Positions 1 through 9,945 of a DNA stretch of 64,000 nucleotides are shown piece by piece. Under the pieces are notes generated by a model. It saw only the letters and a program-made list of their open reading frames with translations, searched no databases and had not been told where the DNA came from. The DNA comes from Anaerolineae bacterium (GTDB lineage Bacteria; Chloroflexota; Anaerolineae; Aggregatilineales; Aggregatilineaceae), in assembly GCA_018432315.1 (NCBI GenBank), contig JAHDLB010000018.1, positions 124,001-188,000 of the forward strand, read 5' to 3'. Each line of letters begins with the position of its first letter. Positions within the stretch are counted from its first letter, which is position 1. Made by a program: the position numbers and the translations under genes.

Positions 1-1
1 G

Positions 2-2146
2 CCCGATCGCACCGTGCGCACGACCTGCCCGTACTGCGGCGTGGGATGCCAGATGGATCTGCACATCAAAGACGACACGATTTTTCGCGTCGGCGCCCCC
101 TTCGACACCGCGCCCAATTACGGCAACCTGTGCGTCAAGGGCCGCTTCGGCACCGACTTCACGACCCACCCCCGCCGTCTGAAGACTCCCCTGATCCGCA
201 CGGGCGGCCCCGGCGAATTCCGCGAGGCCACCTGGGACGAGGCGCTGTCGTTGGTCAGCGCGCAACTCAGCCGGATCGTGCGCGATCACGACGGTGATGC
301 CATCGCCACTTACGCCTGTGCCAAAGCCACCAACGAAGACAACTACGTGTTTCAGAAGTGGGTTCGGTCGGTGCTGCACACCAACAACATCGACCACTGC
401 GCACGGCTGTGTCACGCGGGCAGCGTCACCGGCCTCCAGCTCGCCATCGGCTCCAGCGCGATGAGCAACAGCATCGCCGAAATGGAACACCTCGACACGT
501 TCATCGTGACAGGCAGTAACACGACCGAAACCCACCCGGTGATCAGCCTCTTCTTGAAAAAAGCTGTCCGGCAAAACGGCGCAAAACTCATCGTCGTCGA
601 TCCGCGCCAGATCGAGCTGACCGACTTCGCCACGCTGTGGCTGCGCCAGAATCCCGGCACCGACGTGGCCGTCTATCAGGCGATGGCCCACGTCATCGTG
701 ACCGAGGAACTCTACGACGAGACCTTCGTCGGGGCGCGAACCGAGGGTTTCGCCGAATACGCGCAGTCGCTGGCATCGTTCACTCCCGAATGGGCCGAAC
801 AGGTCAGCGGCGTTCCCGCCAATGACATCCGCCAGGCCGCCCGCATGTACGCGACGGCCAACAGCGCGGCCATCTACTGGGGCATGGGCATCAGCCAGAG
901 CACGCACGGCACCGACAACGCGCTGGCCCTGGTCAACCTCGCCCTTCTGACGGGGCACATTGGGCGGCCCGGCACCGGGCTGAATCCGCTCCGCGGCCAG
1001 AACAACGTGCAGGGCTGTTCGGACAGCGGCGGACTGCCCAACGTCTACACCGCGTACCAGCGCGTCGACGATCCGGCGGTGCGCGCCCGGTTCGAGCAGG
1101 CGTGGCACACGCCACTGTCGCCCGACCCGGGCCTGACCGTCACCGAGATGATGGACGCCGCCCTCACCGGCAAGATCCGCGCGATGGTCATCCTCGGTGA
1201 GGATCCGCTGATGAGCGAGCCCAACATCGACCACGCCCGCCACGCTCTCGAAGCGCTGGACTTCATGGTGTGCATCGATATCCTGCCCAACCGCACCACC
1301 GATTACGCGCACGTCATCCTGCCCGCCGCCAGTTTTGCCGAGAAAGACGGCACCTTCACCAACAGCGACCGGCGCGTCCAGCGGGTGCGCCAAGCGCTGC
1401 CGCTGGTCGGGCAGTCCCGCCTGGACTGGGCGATCGTTTGCGACCTTGCCCGCCGGATGGAAGCCGAACTTGGCATCGAACATAGCGCCGGGTTCGACTA
1501 TCCCGACGCCGAAGCAATCTGGGAGGAAATGCGCCGCGTCACGCCCGATTTCTACGGGATCACGTATGCGCGCCTCGACCGGGAAAGCGGCGTTCACTGG
1601 CCCTGCCCCGCGCCCGATCACCCTGGCACGCCGTACCTGTTCGCCGACGATTTTCCACGTGGCAAAGGCAAATTCTGGGCGCTGGAGTACGGCACCGAGA
1701 GCGAGCTGCCCGACGACGAATACCCGTATCACCTCACGACGGGGCGCGTGCTGTTTCACTGGCATGGCGGCGCCCTCACCCGGCGCTCGAAGCTCGACGA
1801 CATCTTCCCCGAGCCCGTGCTCGAAATCCATCCCGACGACGCCCGCACCCTGGACGTCAGCACCGGCGACTGGATCGAGGCCGTTTCGCGCCGGGGCCGA
1901 ATCGTCTGCCGCGCCCTGGTGACGGGGCGCTCGCCTGCCGGGACGGTCTTCCTCCCGTTCCACTTTGCCGAGGCGGCGGCCAACCTGCTCACCTGGGAAA
2001 AGGTCGATCCCAGGGCGAAAATTCCGGATTTCAAGATGACGGCGGTCCGGCTCCGGAAAACCGAAGCGCCCGCCGCGCGCGAAGGCGCGGATACCCCGCT
2101 GCTGGAGCGCGGCGCGATCAAAGATCCCACCCAGCACGTTCACTAA
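2..2146 (+). CDS. fdhF: Formate dehydrogenase alpha subunit, molybdopterin type (5' end outside window)
   Basis: Molybdopterin oxidoreductase of the FdhF/FdhA family, which oxidises formate to CO2. The frame is open to the window edge and reads PDRTVRTTCPYCGVGC, so the start lies upstream and the GTG at 14 is unlikely to be the initiator. Numbering from that GTG, Cys5, Cys8, Cys12 and Cys40 form the N-terminal [4Fe-4S] motif. Cys133 followed by His134 (CARLCHAGS) sits where E. coli FDH-H has selenocysteine, so this is a Cys-type enzyme. The motifs GEDPLMSEPN, ILPAASFAEKDGTFTNSDRR and a C-terminal molybdopterin dinucleotide-binding domain (about residues 570-690) follow family order. The missing N-terminus could carry extra Fe-S domains, as in YjgC-type enzymes; this cannot be seen here. 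Family assignment is firm. Confidence 0.93.
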   Translation, partial: PDRTVRTTCPYCGVGCQMDLHIKDDTIFRVGAPFDTAPNYGNLCVKGRFGTDFTTHPRRLKTPLIRTGGPGEFREATWDEALSLVSAQLSRIVRDHDGDAIATYACAKATNEDNYVFQKWVRSVLHTNNIDHCARLCHAGSVTGLQLAIGSSAMSNSIAEMEHLDTFIVTGSNTTETHPVISLFLKKAVRQNGAKLIVVDPRQIELTDFATLWLRQNPGTDVAVYQAMAHVIVTEELYDETFVGARTEGFAEYAQSLASFTPEWAEQVSGVPANDIRQAARMYATANSAAIYWGMGISQSTHGTDNALALVNLALLTGHIGRPGTGLNPLRGQNNVQGCSDSGGLPNVYTAYQRVDDPAVRARFEQAWHTPLSPDPGLTVTEMMDAALTGKIRAMVILGEDPLMSEPNIDHARHALEALDFMVCIDILPNRTTDYAHVILPAASFAEKDGTFTNSDRRVQRVRQALPLVGQSRLDWAIVCDLARRMEAELGIEHSAGFDYPDAEAIWEEMRRVTPDFYGITYARLDRESGVHWPCPAPDHPGTPYLFADDFPRGKGKFWALEYGTESELPDDEYPYHLTTGRVLFHWHGGALTRRSKLDDIFPEPVLEIHPDDARTLDVSTGDWIEAVSRRGRIVCRALVTGRSPAGTVFLPFHFAEAAANLLTWEKVDPRAKIPDFKMTAVRLRKTEAPAAREGADTPLLERGAIKDPTQHVH

Positions 2147-2153
2147 CCATACG

Positions 2154-2173
2154 CCGGGGAGCGCGCTCCCCGG
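2154..2173 (+). terminator. Perfect GC palindrome after formate dehydrogenase
   Basis: CCGGGGAGCGCGCTCCCCGG is a perfect 20-base palindrome starting 7 bases after the stop codon. There is no U-tract behind it, so it is a hairpin of terminator type but not a canonical intrinsic terminator. Confidence 0.4.
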
Positions 2174-2180
2174 ATCGCAT

Positions 2181-2209
2181 TTGCACGAATGGTGCCCGGT
2201 TGCTAAACT
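2181..2209 (+). promoter_or_regulatory. Predicted sigma-70 promoter for the 2258-7258 genes
   Basis: TTGCAC and TAAACT are separated by 17 bases, about 50 bases before the start codon at 2258. It lies just after the palindrome that ends the previous gene, which fits a new transcription unit. Confidence 0.45.
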
Positions 2210-2257
2210 CGATAGGTTACCTTTCTCGCCTGTTTATTGCCGTGAGGATGGTGCGCG

Positions 2258-3043
2258 ATGAGGCAGCGATTGGGCACGTGCATAGCGGTGATCGTCCTCG
2301 TGATCGGGTGGACGGTGGGCGGCACCATCCGGCCAGCCGCCGCGCAAGAGCCGGAGGACATCTCAGCCGTGATTACCGCGCCGGCGGACGGTGAGCGTCT
2401 GTTCGGCCTGGTGACGATCACCGGCAGCGCGGCCCACCCGACAGCATTCGCTGCCTACACCCTGGAATACAAAGATCTTCGCGAGTTGGATTCTCCCTGG
2501 TTTCTCGTACAAGAGCGGGTCACTCAGCAGGTTCAAGATGGCGTATTGGGGGCCTGGAACACGATCATGGTCCCCGACGGGGTCTACCAGTTGCGGCTGC
2601 GCGTCTTCCTCGACGGCAATCAAAGCGTGGAATTCACCGTGAGCAACCTGCAGGTTGCCAACAGCGAGCCGACGCCCGTGCCGACGGTGGCTTCCGATCT
2701 GGCCGGGGCGAGCGTGGCGACGCCCACACCGGGCCCCTCGCCCACCTCGCCGGTCGAACAGCCGCCCAGCAACAACCCGGCGGGCGCCGAGATCACCGGG
2801 CTGGACGCGATCCCCGCCGCCGACAGCGAGCCCCCGTCCGCCAGCAGTGCAGGCTCGACCGGGAGCACGACGCGCATCAACGTGGACCGGGTGCGGAGCG
2901 CCTTTTGTTCGGGGGTCTACGTCGCGTTCGTCGCGTTCGGCGCCATGCTGGTCTACGTGATCGTTCGCCGCCGCACGCACGCCTACTCCCACCGCTACCT
3001 GTGGCAGTCTCGCGACGACTATCACGACGATTCCTACCAATAA
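2258..3043 (+). CDS. Secreted, C-terminally membrane-anchored Ig-like protein
   Basis: 261 aa, function not recognised. An N-terminal signal peptide (about residues 1-29, ending AAAQ) is followed by a beta-rich segment at about 35-130. Phrases such as ITAPADGERLFGLVTITGSA and MVPDGVYQLRLRVF resemble bacterial Ig-like folds. A Pro/Ser/Thr-rich linker spans about 130-205. A single membrane helix (about 213-236) precedes a basic and aromatic tail (RRRTHAYSHRY), which predicts an outside domain tethered to the membrane. It is the first gene of a run with pth (41 bases away) and mfd. Nothing links it functionally to them. Confidence 0.75.
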   Translation: MRQRLGTCIAVIVLVIGWTVGGTIRPAAAQEPEDISAVITAPADGERLFGLVTITGSAAHPTAFAAYTLEYKDLRELDSPWFLVQERVTQQVQDGVLGAWNTIMVPDGVYQLRLRVFLDGNQSVEFTVSNLQVANSEPTPVPTVASDLAGASVATPTPGPSPTSPVEQPPSNNPAGAEITGLDAIPAADSEPPSASSAGSTGSTTRINVDRVRSAFCSGVYVAFVAFGAMLVYVIVRRRTHAYSHRYLWQSRDDYHDDSYQ

Positions 3044-3084
3044 AGACGATGCGTTGGCTAACCAGAAGACGGGCGCAACACAAC

Positions 3085-3723
3085 ATGGGCGATCTGTATC
3101 TCGTCGCCGGCTTGGGCAACCCGGGCCGCGAATACGAAAACACGCGGCATAACGTCGGCTTCATGTGCGCGGATGCGCTGGCTCAGGCGCACGGGCTGGC
3201 GTTCGATCCCAAGAAACGTTCCAAGGCGCGCACTGCCACCGGCCACGTCGCCGGGCAGCGTGTCGTGATCGCCAAGCCGCAAACGTTCATGAACCTGAGC
3301 GGCAGCGCCGTCCAGGGACTGGCCGCGTTCTATAAGATTCCGCCCGAGCGCATCCTGGTCATCTACGACGACCTCGACCTGCCCGCGGGCATGCTGCGCA
3401 TCCGGCCCAAGGGCGGCTCTGGCGGCCACAAGGGTATGACCGACATCATCCGGCGCCTGGGCACGCAGGACTTCCCGCGCATCCGGTTCGGCATAGGCCG
3501 CCCACCCGGCAGAATGGACCCCGCGGCGTACGTCCTGCGCCCGTTCGATCGCGACGAACTCCCCCAGGTGCAGGACTCGATCGAGCGCGTGGTCGGCGCG
3601 GTCGAAACCTGGCTGCGCGAGGGGATCGACACCGCGATGAACCGCTACAACGGAACCGGCGATGACGCCGCGCCCTCGCCCGACCAGCCCGCCCAACCGG
3701 CCACGCCCGACTCGCTGAGCTAA
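3085..3723 (+). CDS. pth: Peptidyl-tRNA hydrolase
   Basis: Cleaves peptidyl-tRNA released by stalled ribosomes; cytoplasmic. 212 aa, with a Pro/Ala-rich tail beyond the usual length of about 190. The start ATG gives the family N-terminus MGDLYLVAGLGNPG; a longer in-frame ATG at 3049 would add 12 residues unlike the family. Asn12, catalytic His22 (NTRHNVG), Met69/Asn70 (TFMNLSG) and Asp95/Asp96 (IYDDLDLP) are present. The usual GGHNG loop reads GGHKG (Lys116), a substitution at the position of E. coli Asn114. It lies 7 bases before mfd, a pairing common in many bacteria, so co-transcription is likely. Confidence 0.96.
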   Translation: MGDLYLVAGLGNPGREYENTRHNVGFMCADALAQAHGLAFDPKKRSKARTATGHVAGQRVVIAKPQTFMNLSGSAVQGLAAFYKIPPERILVIYDDLDLPAGMLRIRPKGGSGGHKGMTDIIRRLGTQDFPRIRFGIGRPPGRMDPAAYVLRPFDRDELPQVQDSIERVVGAVETWLREGIDTAMNRYNGTGDDAAPSPDQPAQPATPDSLS

Positions 3724-3730
3724 CCTACGG

Positions 3731-6700
3731 ATGCCTGTCCCCATGCAACTAACCGGTCTGTTGGAACCGCTGCGCCGCTTGGCAGTCTATCAGGACGTGC
3801 TGCGCCGCATCCGCGATCGCCAGCCGCTCCCCGATCAGGCACTGCTGCGCGCCGCCCGGCCATTCCTGGTGGCTGCCCTCGCCCAGGACCTGAACTGCCC
3901 GGTGATCGTCCTGTCCGGGCGCGTCGACCGGGCGTACAACCTCACGGAACAACTTCCGGTGTGGGCGCCCGGCCTGCCGGTCCACCGTTTCGCCGAACCG
4001 ACCGCCATTTTCTACGAGCGCGCCGCGTGGACGAACTCGGTCATCCACAGCCGCCTGAGCACGCTGGCGGCGCTCGCCAAACCCGTTGGCGCGTCTGCCG
4101 CCGAGCCGGCGCCGCCGGTCGTCGTGGCCTCGGCCTACGCGCTGATGCAGAAAACACTGCCCGTCCGCGAATTCGTCGCGGGTTCGCGCGTCCTGCGCGT
4201 GGGGACCCAGGCCGAGCCGGACAAACTGCTGCGCTCGTGGCTGCAAGCCGGCTACATGCCCACCTCGATCGTCGTCGAGCCGGGGACCTTCAGCCGGCGC
4301 GGCGGCATCCTCGACATCTACCCGGTAGCGGCCCCGTGGCCCGTTCGCATCGAGTTCTTCGGCGACGAAATCGAGAGCCTGCGCCGCTTCAACCCAGGCA
4401 CTCAGCGCTCGTCCGACAGCATCGACCGGCTCGTGATCACGCCCGCGCGTGAAGCCCTGCCCCGCTACGCCCCCGCCGTGGCCGAACGGTTCCACGACTG
4501 GTTTGCATCGCAGCCGCCGCCGGATGAAGACGTGATCTCGACGCTGCCGGACGAAGAAGCGCTGGCGTCGGGCATGGCCTTCCCGCTGCTGGAGTTCTAC
4601 CTGTCGCACCTGTACACCCATCCGGCCAACCTGCTGAGCTATGCCCCTGCCGACAGCCTGATCATCGTCGACGACTGGGGCGCGCTGCGCGACAGCATGG
4701 CCGATCTCGAAGAACAGGCGCTCGCCATCCGGCGCGACCGGGCTGCCTCCAACCTGCTGCCGCCTGACAGCCCGCTCCCGTATCTGACCTGGGACGAGTT
4801 GCAGGATGAATTGTCCACACGGCAGGTCCTTCACCTGGGCACCAATCCAGACCTGCTTGCCCCGGAACACGACACCATCGGCGACCTGTTTTCGCCCAAT
4901 CCGCGGTACGGCGGCCAGCTCCGCCTGGTGATGGACGAGCTTCACAAGCTGAGAACGGCCCAGCACCAGACGATTGTCGTCAGCCAGCAGGCCCAGCGCC
5001 TCGCCGAGTTGTGGGGCGAGCAGCACGCCTACATCGCGCCCGTCACGCACATCGATCGCCTGCCCGACGAGGCTGCGCTGGCCTTCGTCGAGGGCTCGCT
5101 GGCCGAGGGGTGGGCGCTGGAGCAGGATCACCGTCGGATCCACCTGATGACCGAAGCGGAGATCTTCGGCTGGACGCGCCCCGAGCCGCGCCGCCGCCAC
5201 CAGGCGCGCGTGCTCCCGCCCGAGTCGAGCTTCTCCGATCTGGAAATCGACGACTATGTCGTCCATGTCGAATACGGGATCGGGCGCTTCGGTGGCCTCC
5301 AGCGGCGAACGCTCGACAACACCGAGCGCGAATACCTGATCATTCACTACGCCGGCGCCGACACGTTGTACGTGCCGATTCACCAGGCCGACCGGATCTC
5401 GCGCTACGTCGGGGCGGACGACTCGCCGCCCCAGCTCAACCGGCTGGGCACGCAGGAGTGGACCCGGACCAAAGAGAACACCCGGCGCGCCGTCGAAGAG
5501 GTCGCCCGCGAGCTGCTGGAGCTCTACGCCGCGCGCGAGCACGTGCAGGGCTATGCGTTCGCGCCGGACACGCCCTGGCAGCACGAGTTAGAGGCGTCGT
5601 TTCCTTACGTCGAAACCGACGATCAGCTCCAGGCGCTCAACGCCGTCAAGGAAGACATGGAGCGCCCTCGCCCCATGGATCGCCTGATCTGCGGTGATGT
5701 GGGATATGGCAAGACCGAGGTCGCTTTGCGGGCGGCCTTCAAAGCCGTGATGGACGGCAAGCAGGTCGCCATGCTCGTCCCGACGACCGTCCTGGCTCAG
5801 CAGCACTTCAACACCTTCGCGCGGCGCCTGCATCCCTTCCCGGTCAAGGTCGAGATGCTGTCACGCTTCCGCAGTCCCGCCGAGCAGCGCACGATCCTCT
5901 ACGAGCTGGCGGAAGGGAAGATCGACATCATCATCGGCACGCACCGCCTGCTTCAGCCGGATGTCCGGGTCAAAAACCTGGGCCTGCTGATCATCGACGA
6001 AGAACAGCGCTTCGGCGTCACGCACAAAGAGCAGCTCAAGCAGTTGCGCACCGAAGTCGACGTCCTGACGCTCACCGCCACGCCGATCCCGCGCACGCTC
6101 TACATGAGCCTGACCGGCATCCGCGACATCAGCATGATCCAGACGCCGCCCGAAGAACGGCTGCCCATCGTCACTCACGTCGGCATTTCCAACGACCGGC
6201 TGATCCGGCAGGCCATTCTGCGCGAGCTGGATCGCGGCGGGCAGGTGTACTTCGTGCACAACCGGGTGCAGACCATCGACACGGTCGCCGCCCGGCTGCG
6301 CCGCCTGGTGCCGGAGGCCGAGATCGTCGTCGGTCACGGCCAGATGGACGAACAACGCCTCGAAGCGGTCATGACGGCATTCGCGCGCGGCGATTTCGAT
6401 GTGCTGGTCTCGACGACCATCATCGAGAGCGGCCTGGACATCCCCAATGCGAACACGCTCATCGTCGATCGCGCCGACTGGTTCGGCCTCGCCCAGCTCT
6501 ACCAGTTGCGCGGACGCGTGGGGCGCGGCGCGCAGCAAGCCTACGCCTATTTCTTCCACCCGCGCGGCAGCCGCCTGACGCCCGAAGCGCGCGCCCGCCT
6601 CGATACGATCGGCGAGCAGACCGACCTGGGCACGGGCATGTCGATCGCCATGCGCGATCTTGAGATTCGCGGCGCCGGCGACCTGCTCGGCACGCGCCAG

Positions 6701-7258
6701 AGCGGTCACATCGCCGCCGTGGGATTCCACCTCTACACCCAGTTGCTGACTCAGGCCGTCCGGCACCTCAAGGGCGAAGGCGACATGCCGCAGTTCCCGG
6801 TCGCCACTGCCACCATGACCATCGACCTGCCCACCCCGGCCTACATTCCCACGACGTTCGTGTCCGAACCGGCGCTGCGCATTCAGCTTTACCGGCGCCT
6901 CGCCGAGATCGCCACGCGCGAGGGAATCGAAGACATGCGCGCCGAGCTGACCGATCGATTTGGCGAGCTGCCGCGGGCTGTCAACGGGCTGCTGTTTCAG
7001 TTGCACGTCAAGCTCCTGTCACAAGATGCCCACGTGAGCGCCATCGCCAGCGAAAACGGCCAGATCAGCATTCGCCTGCCCTATCTGGCGAGCACGGATC
7101 GCCCGGCGCTGCAGCAGCAGCTCGGCCACGATGTGCGCGTCAGCCGCACCGCTGTGTGGATGCCTTACGGCGCTCTCGACGAGCTGGAATGGCAGGGCAA
7201 CCTGCTGAACGTGTTGGAAAAACTCCAGTTGACCGCCGTACAAGCCACCGCCAACTAA
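3731..7258 (+). CDS. mfd: Transcription-repair coupling factor
   Basis: Superfamily 2 translocase that removes RNA polymerase stalled at DNA lesions and recruits UvrA. 1175 aa, normal for Mfd. An N-terminal UvrB-like region (about 1-340) is followed by a CarD-like RNA polymerase interaction domain near 500-570 ([16 protein letters not shown]). The translocase core has Walker A GDVGYGKT (Lys661), the DEEQ box starting at Asp756 ([10 protein letters not shown]) and TATPIPRTL. The helicase C lobe has [15 protein letters not shown] and the Q-rich [11 protein letters not shown] motif, and a TRCF C-terminal domain follows. ATG codons at 3731 and 3743 are both possible starts. The stop codon overlaps the A-run that acts as U-tract for the convergent degV terminator. 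Confidence 0.98.
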   Translation: MPVPMQLTGLLEPLRRLAVYQDVLRRIRDRQPLPDQALLRAARPFLVAALAQDLNCPVIVLSGRVDRAYNLTEQLPVWAPGLPVHRFAEPTAIFYERAAWTNSVIHSRLSTLAALAKPVGASAAEPAPPVVVASAYALMQKTLPVREFVAGSRVLRVGTQAEPDKLLRSWLQAGYMPTSIVVEPGTFSRRGGILDIYPVAAPWPVRIEFFGDEIESLRRFNPGTQRSSDSIDRLVITPAREALPRYAPAVAERFHDWFASQPPPDEDVISTLPDEEALASGMAFPLLEFYLSHLYTHPANLLSYAPADSLIIVDDWGALRDSMADLEEQALAIRRDRAASNLLPPDSPLPYLTWDELQDELSTRQVLHLGTNPDLLAPEHDTIGDLFSPNPRYGGQLRLVMDELHKLRTAQHQTIVVSQQAQRLAELWGEQHAYIAPVTHIDRLPDEAALAFVEGSLAEGWALEQDHRRIHLMTEAEIFGWTRPEPRRRHQARVLPPESSFSDLEIDDYVVHVEYGIGRFGGLQRRTLDNTEREYLIIHYAGADTLYVPIHQADRISRYVGADDSPPQLNRLGTQEWTRTKENTRRAVEEVARELLELYAAREHVQGYAFAPDTPWQHELEASFPYVETDDQLQALNAVKEDMERPRPMDRLICGDVGYGKTEVALRAAFKAVMDGKQVAMLVPTTVLAQQHFNTFARRLHPFPVKVEMLSRFRSPAEQRTILYELAEGKIDIIIGTHRLLQPDVRVKNLGLLIIDEEQRFGVTHKEQLKQLRTEVDVLTLTATPIPRTLYMSLTGIRDISMIQTPPEERLPIVTHVGISNDRLIRQAILRELDRGGQVYFVHNRVQTIDTVAARLRRLVPEAEIVVGHGQMDEQRLEAVMTAFARGDFDVLVSTTIIESGLDIPNANTLIVDRADWFGLAQLYQLRGRVGRGAQQAYAYFFHPRGSRLTPEARARLDTIGEQTDLGTGMSIAMRDLEIRGAGDLLGTRQSGHIAAVGFHLYTQLLTQAVRHLKGEGDMPQFPVATATMTIDLPTPAYIPTTFVSEPALRIQLYRRLAEIATREGIEDMRAELTDRFGELPRAVNGLLFQLHVKLLSQDAHVSAIASENGQISIRLPYLASTDRPALQQQLGHDVRVSRTAVWMPYGALDELEWQGNLLNVLEKLQLTAVQATAN

Positions 7259-7288
7259 AAAACCCGCCGCCCACACGAGCGCCGGGTT
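7257..7288 (-). terminator. Intrinsic terminator of the degV operon
   Basis: On the minus strand an AACCCG/CGGGTT stem is followed directly by six T residues. It is placed about 95 bases after the degV stop codon and abuts the end of convergent mfd. Confidence 0.65.
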
Positions 7289-7319
7289 ATGACAATTGCA
7301 GTGGGATTGTGTGGAGTGG

Positions 7320-7373
7320 TGTGGGAAAACGAAGACCCTATTCTTTATCCCACATATCCCACGTTTTCCCACA
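7320..7373. repeat. 12-bp inverted repeat in a CCCAC-rich convergent intergenic region
   Basis: TGTGGGAAAACG (7320-7331) is the exact reverse complement of CGTTTTCCCACA (7362-7373), with a 30-base loop. The surrounding 130 bases carry further GTGGG and CCCAC copies. It lies between mfd and degV and could form a hairpin on either strand; its role is unknown. Confidence 0.6.
7345..7362. repeat. 18-bp repeat TTATCCCACATATCCCAC, copy 1
   Basis: Identical to 15278-15295 and itself made of two ATCCCAC units. It lies in the mfd/degV intergenic region. Function unknown. Confidence 0.7.
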
Positions 7374-7382
7374 TATATCCCA

Positions 7383-8237
7383 CTACTTTTCCCACTCTAC
7401 CACCACGCCCAGCGCGCCGGGCCCCACGTGCACCCCTAACACAGGTGTGATAAACGACACGTAGGACTCCTCTGGCTGGAACCGGGCCTTTGCCCGTTCG
7501 AGCAGGCGCTGCGCTTCGTCTTCGGCATCACCATGAATCGCCGCCACGCGCCGGATCGCACCGCCCCCCGCGCGCTGTGCGGCCACGGTAAGCATTTGTT
7601 CGACGGCGCGCTTGCGCGTTCGGACATTCTCCGCCGACGACACGATGCCGTTATCCAGCTCCAGGATCGGCTTGATATGCAGCGCAGACCCCAACAACAG
7701 GCGTGCGTTGCCGATTCGCCCGCCTTTGTGGAGATATTCGAGGCTGTCGATCGTGAAGATCAGCCGCTGCCGCACCATGGCCGACCGGATCACCTGCTCG
7801 ATACTATCCGGATCCGCCCCGGCGTCGCGCGCGTCCGCCCCTGCCGCCACCGGGAAACCCAACGCCCACGACGTTTGCAGCGTGTCGATCAGGCGAACTG
7901 GAAAATCCACCTGGGCGGCAGCTTGCACCGCCGAAGCATACGTGCCGCTCAGCTCGCTGGATATGACCGCGCAGATCACCTCGTCGGCCTGTTCCGCGTC
8001 ACGCGCCTTTTCGAACAGATCGACGAAATCCTGCACGGCAACCTGGGACGTCTTGGGCAGAGTCTTCGACGTCGCCAGCCGCTTGTAAAACGCGTTCGCG
8101 GAAAGATCGATCCCGTCGCGGAATGAGTCGTCGTCCCACAAAATATACAGCGGGGCCGTATAAATGCGGCGTTCGGCGGCCATATCCGCCGGGAGATTAC
8201 AGGTACTGTCAGTCACCAACGCGATACGTTTAGCCAC
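7383..8237 (-). CDS. DegV family fatty-acid-binding protein
   Basis: DegV proteins bind fatty acids; FakB members present them to the kinase FakA. The N-terminus (AKRIALVTDSTCNLP) and the loops TLPKTSQVAVQDF and ISSELSGTYASA are typical. 284 aa from the GTG at 8237. A strong Shine-Dalgarno GAGGAGG sits 9 bases before this GTG but directly touches the ATG at 8246, so the GTG is preferred. The stop of the upstream lipoprotein gene is 22 bases away, so this is probably the last gene of the folC operon, closed by the terminator at 7257-7288. No FakA-like kinase is visible nearby. Confidence 0.92.
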   Translation of the reverse strand: MAKRIALVTDSTCNLPADMAAERRIYTAPLYILWDDDSFRDGIDLSANAFYKRLATSKTLPKTSQVAVQDFVDLFEKARDAEQADEVICAVISSELSGTYASAVQAAAQVDFPVRLIDTLQTSWALGFPVAAGADARDAGADPDSIEQVIRSAMVRQRLIFTIDSLEYLHKGGRIGNARLLLGSALHIKPILELDNGIVSSAENVRTRKRAVEQMLTVAAQRAGGGAIRRVAAIHGDAEDEAQRLLERAKARFQPEESYVSFITPVLGVHVGPGALGVVVEWEK

Positions 8238-8259
8238 AGCAGGCATCCTCCTCGCCAAA

Positions 8260-9873
8260 TCAGGACTCTGAGCCAGGTCCCACCCAGCCAAGCAAACGGA
8301 TATCGCCCCTCAGCGAGCTGGTCACATTGCGCGCGCCATACCCGCTGGGTTGGGCAATATACAGGTCCAGGCGTCCGTCATCGACACCGGGCCGCGTCAA
8401 AATACCGGCATAGGCCAGCCACCGGCCATCCGGCGAATAACTCGGATCGCACGCCTGGGGCGAAGCCGGCGGTCCGTAGGCGATAGCGAGATCGCTGCGC
8501 GCCACAATCAGGCCATACGGGCATTGGTTGTTCCGGCCCGCGAACGCCACCCACTCGCCCCCCGGCGACCACGCCGCCGCAAACCCGAAGCGCGAGAACA
8601 GGTGGCGATCGGATGCCGCGATCACGCCGCCGTTGGAGTCCTTCAGAATCAGGCTCGCCGGTTCCGAAACGCGGTGGTACAGCGCGCGCTGCCCATCGGG
8701 TGACCAGGCCACGCTCAGGTTGAGGGAATCATCCGGATCGGAAATCTGCCGCACCGTGCCGGACTGGATATTCGCCAGCCAGATCTGCGATTCCGCAGAG
8801 AACGGATCGGACAGCCCCGTCGTGAACGTGACTTGCAAGTTGCTGACCCACCGGGGCGCGCCATCCACCCACATATCGGACACCTGCTGCACTTCACCGG
8901 TTTCGATATCCAGCACGAACAGGTTGCCACCTGGGAATGCTTTCCCATCAGCCGGCTCGTCACCGGGCAGCACCTGCTCGCGACCGGCGCAGGTACCCTC
9001 TTCTCCCGGCGCGTATGTCGGACATTCGCGACGATCCGATACAAACGCCAGCCGGCGTCCGTCCGGCGACCACGCGGGCCACAGGTCATACGCCCCGTGC
9101 GACGTCAGGTTCGAGAACCGCGAACCATCAGCCGACACGGTGTAAATGTCCACGGCGTAAGCCGTCGGCAGGGCAATTGCGAACTGCGAGCTGTCCGGCG
9201 ACCATACGGGACGATGATCGCCAATCCCGCGCGGATCGAGCGACGGCAGGTTGAACACGCGCAGGCTGATCTGCACGCCGAGATTCAGCAGATAGAGGCC
9301 ACCCTGCTGCGTCCCGCCATCCGTGAAAGTCGGCTCCAGGAAGTAAAGCAGCTTGTTGCCGTCCGGCGCCCAATAGACCCGGTCCTGCACGGTAGCCGGG
9401 AGATCGAGAATGGCGATCTTTTCGGCGGTTGCCGGGTCGACCAGGTACAGCGTCTGCTCTTCCGACTCGGGGATCGGCGTCTCGGGGTTGGTGCTGCCGC
9501 CGGTGCGCTCGTTGACGCTCAGAATCGCGTACCAGGGCCGATCCAACCCGTCCTGCAGTTCCGGCGGAATGCTGACCGTCGTCCACTGGTCGTTGGAGTA
9601 GGCAATCTCCGGATGCGGCGTCGCCGACGGAAGGGGCGTCATGCTCGGCGTCAGTGTGATGGTGGGCGTAGCGGTCGGCGTGGCGGTCCAATCCGGAGTC
9701 GGGGACGGCGTGACACTCGGCGTGACCGTCGGGCTGGCTGTCGGCGTGGACGAAGGTGTCAGTGTCGGTTCGGGAGTCGGAGTCGGCGTCGTCGACTCGA
9801 CGGCAAAATTGCAGGCCGACAGCAGCATAAGCAGGCCGGCTGCAACGATATGCGAGCGAATTCGTTTCACCAT
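8260..9873 (-). CDS. Lipoprotein with Thr/Pro linker and PD40/TolB-like beta-propeller
   Basis: 537 aa. The signal peptide ends in a lipobox (LLSAC), so the protein should be lipid-anchored outside the membrane. A low-complexity linker of Thr, Pro and Ser repeats spans about residues 25-85. The rest carries repeated WSPDG-type motifs (WAPDGNKLLYF, WSPDSSQFAIAL, WSPDGRRLAFVSD, WSPDGQRALYH, YSPDGRWLAYAG) typical of PD40/TolB propellers. The ATG at 9873 is preferred over the in-frame TTG two codons earlier. It lies within the folC-lon-degV run. Substrate or partner is unknown; extracellular ligand or protein binding is an inference. Confidence 0.85.
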   Translation of the reverse strand: MVKRIRSHIVAAGLLMLLSACNFAVESTTPTPTPEPTLTPSSTPTASPTVTPSVTPSPTPDWTATPTATPTITLTPSMTPLPSATPHPEIAYSNDQWTTVSIPPELQDGLDRPWYAILSVNERTGGSTNPETPIPESEEQTLYLVDPATAEKIAILDLPATVQDRVYWAPDGNKLLYFLEPTFTDGGTQQGGLYLLNLGVQISLRVFNLPSLDPRGIGDHRPVWSPDSSQFAIALPTAYAVDIYTVSADGSRFSNLTSHGAYDLWPAWSPDGRRLAFVSDRRECPTYAPGEEGTCAGREQVLPGDEPADGKAFPGGNLFVLDIETGEVQQVSDMWVDGAPRWVSNLQVTFTTGLSDPFSAESQIWLANIQSGTVRQISDPDDSLNLSVAWSPDGQRALYHRVSEPASLILKDSNGGVIAASDRHLFSRFGFAAAWSPGGEWVAFAGRNNQCPYGLIVARSDLAIAYGPPASPQACDPSYSPDGRWLAYAGILTRPGVDDGRLDLYIAQPSGYGARNVTSSLRGDIRLLGWVGPGSES

Positions 9874-9945
9874 GCGCAAAATTCCAACCCGGGTTATCCC
9901 GCGAGTACCGGCTCTATGACTGAATACTGCTCACGTTCAGGCTCA

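Noticed and set aside
410-420. Possible selenocysteine insertion site in formate dehydrogenase
   Set aside because: The codon is TGT (Cys), not TGA; no in-frame TGA occurs.
2905-3084. N-terminal extension of pth
   Set aside because: Overlaps the preceding gene in another frame; MGDLYLVAGLGNPG at 3085 is the family start.
3749-5584. 611-codon frame on the minus strand inside mfd
   Set aside because: Arises from GC-rich third positions opposite mfd; low-complexity Arg/Gly/Val composition, no domain, and the plus-strand gene is certain.
7340-7400. Possible short CRISPR-like array (CCCAC units)
   Set aside because: Units are only 7-10 bases, spacing is irregular and there are no cas genes; it is a small repeat cluster.
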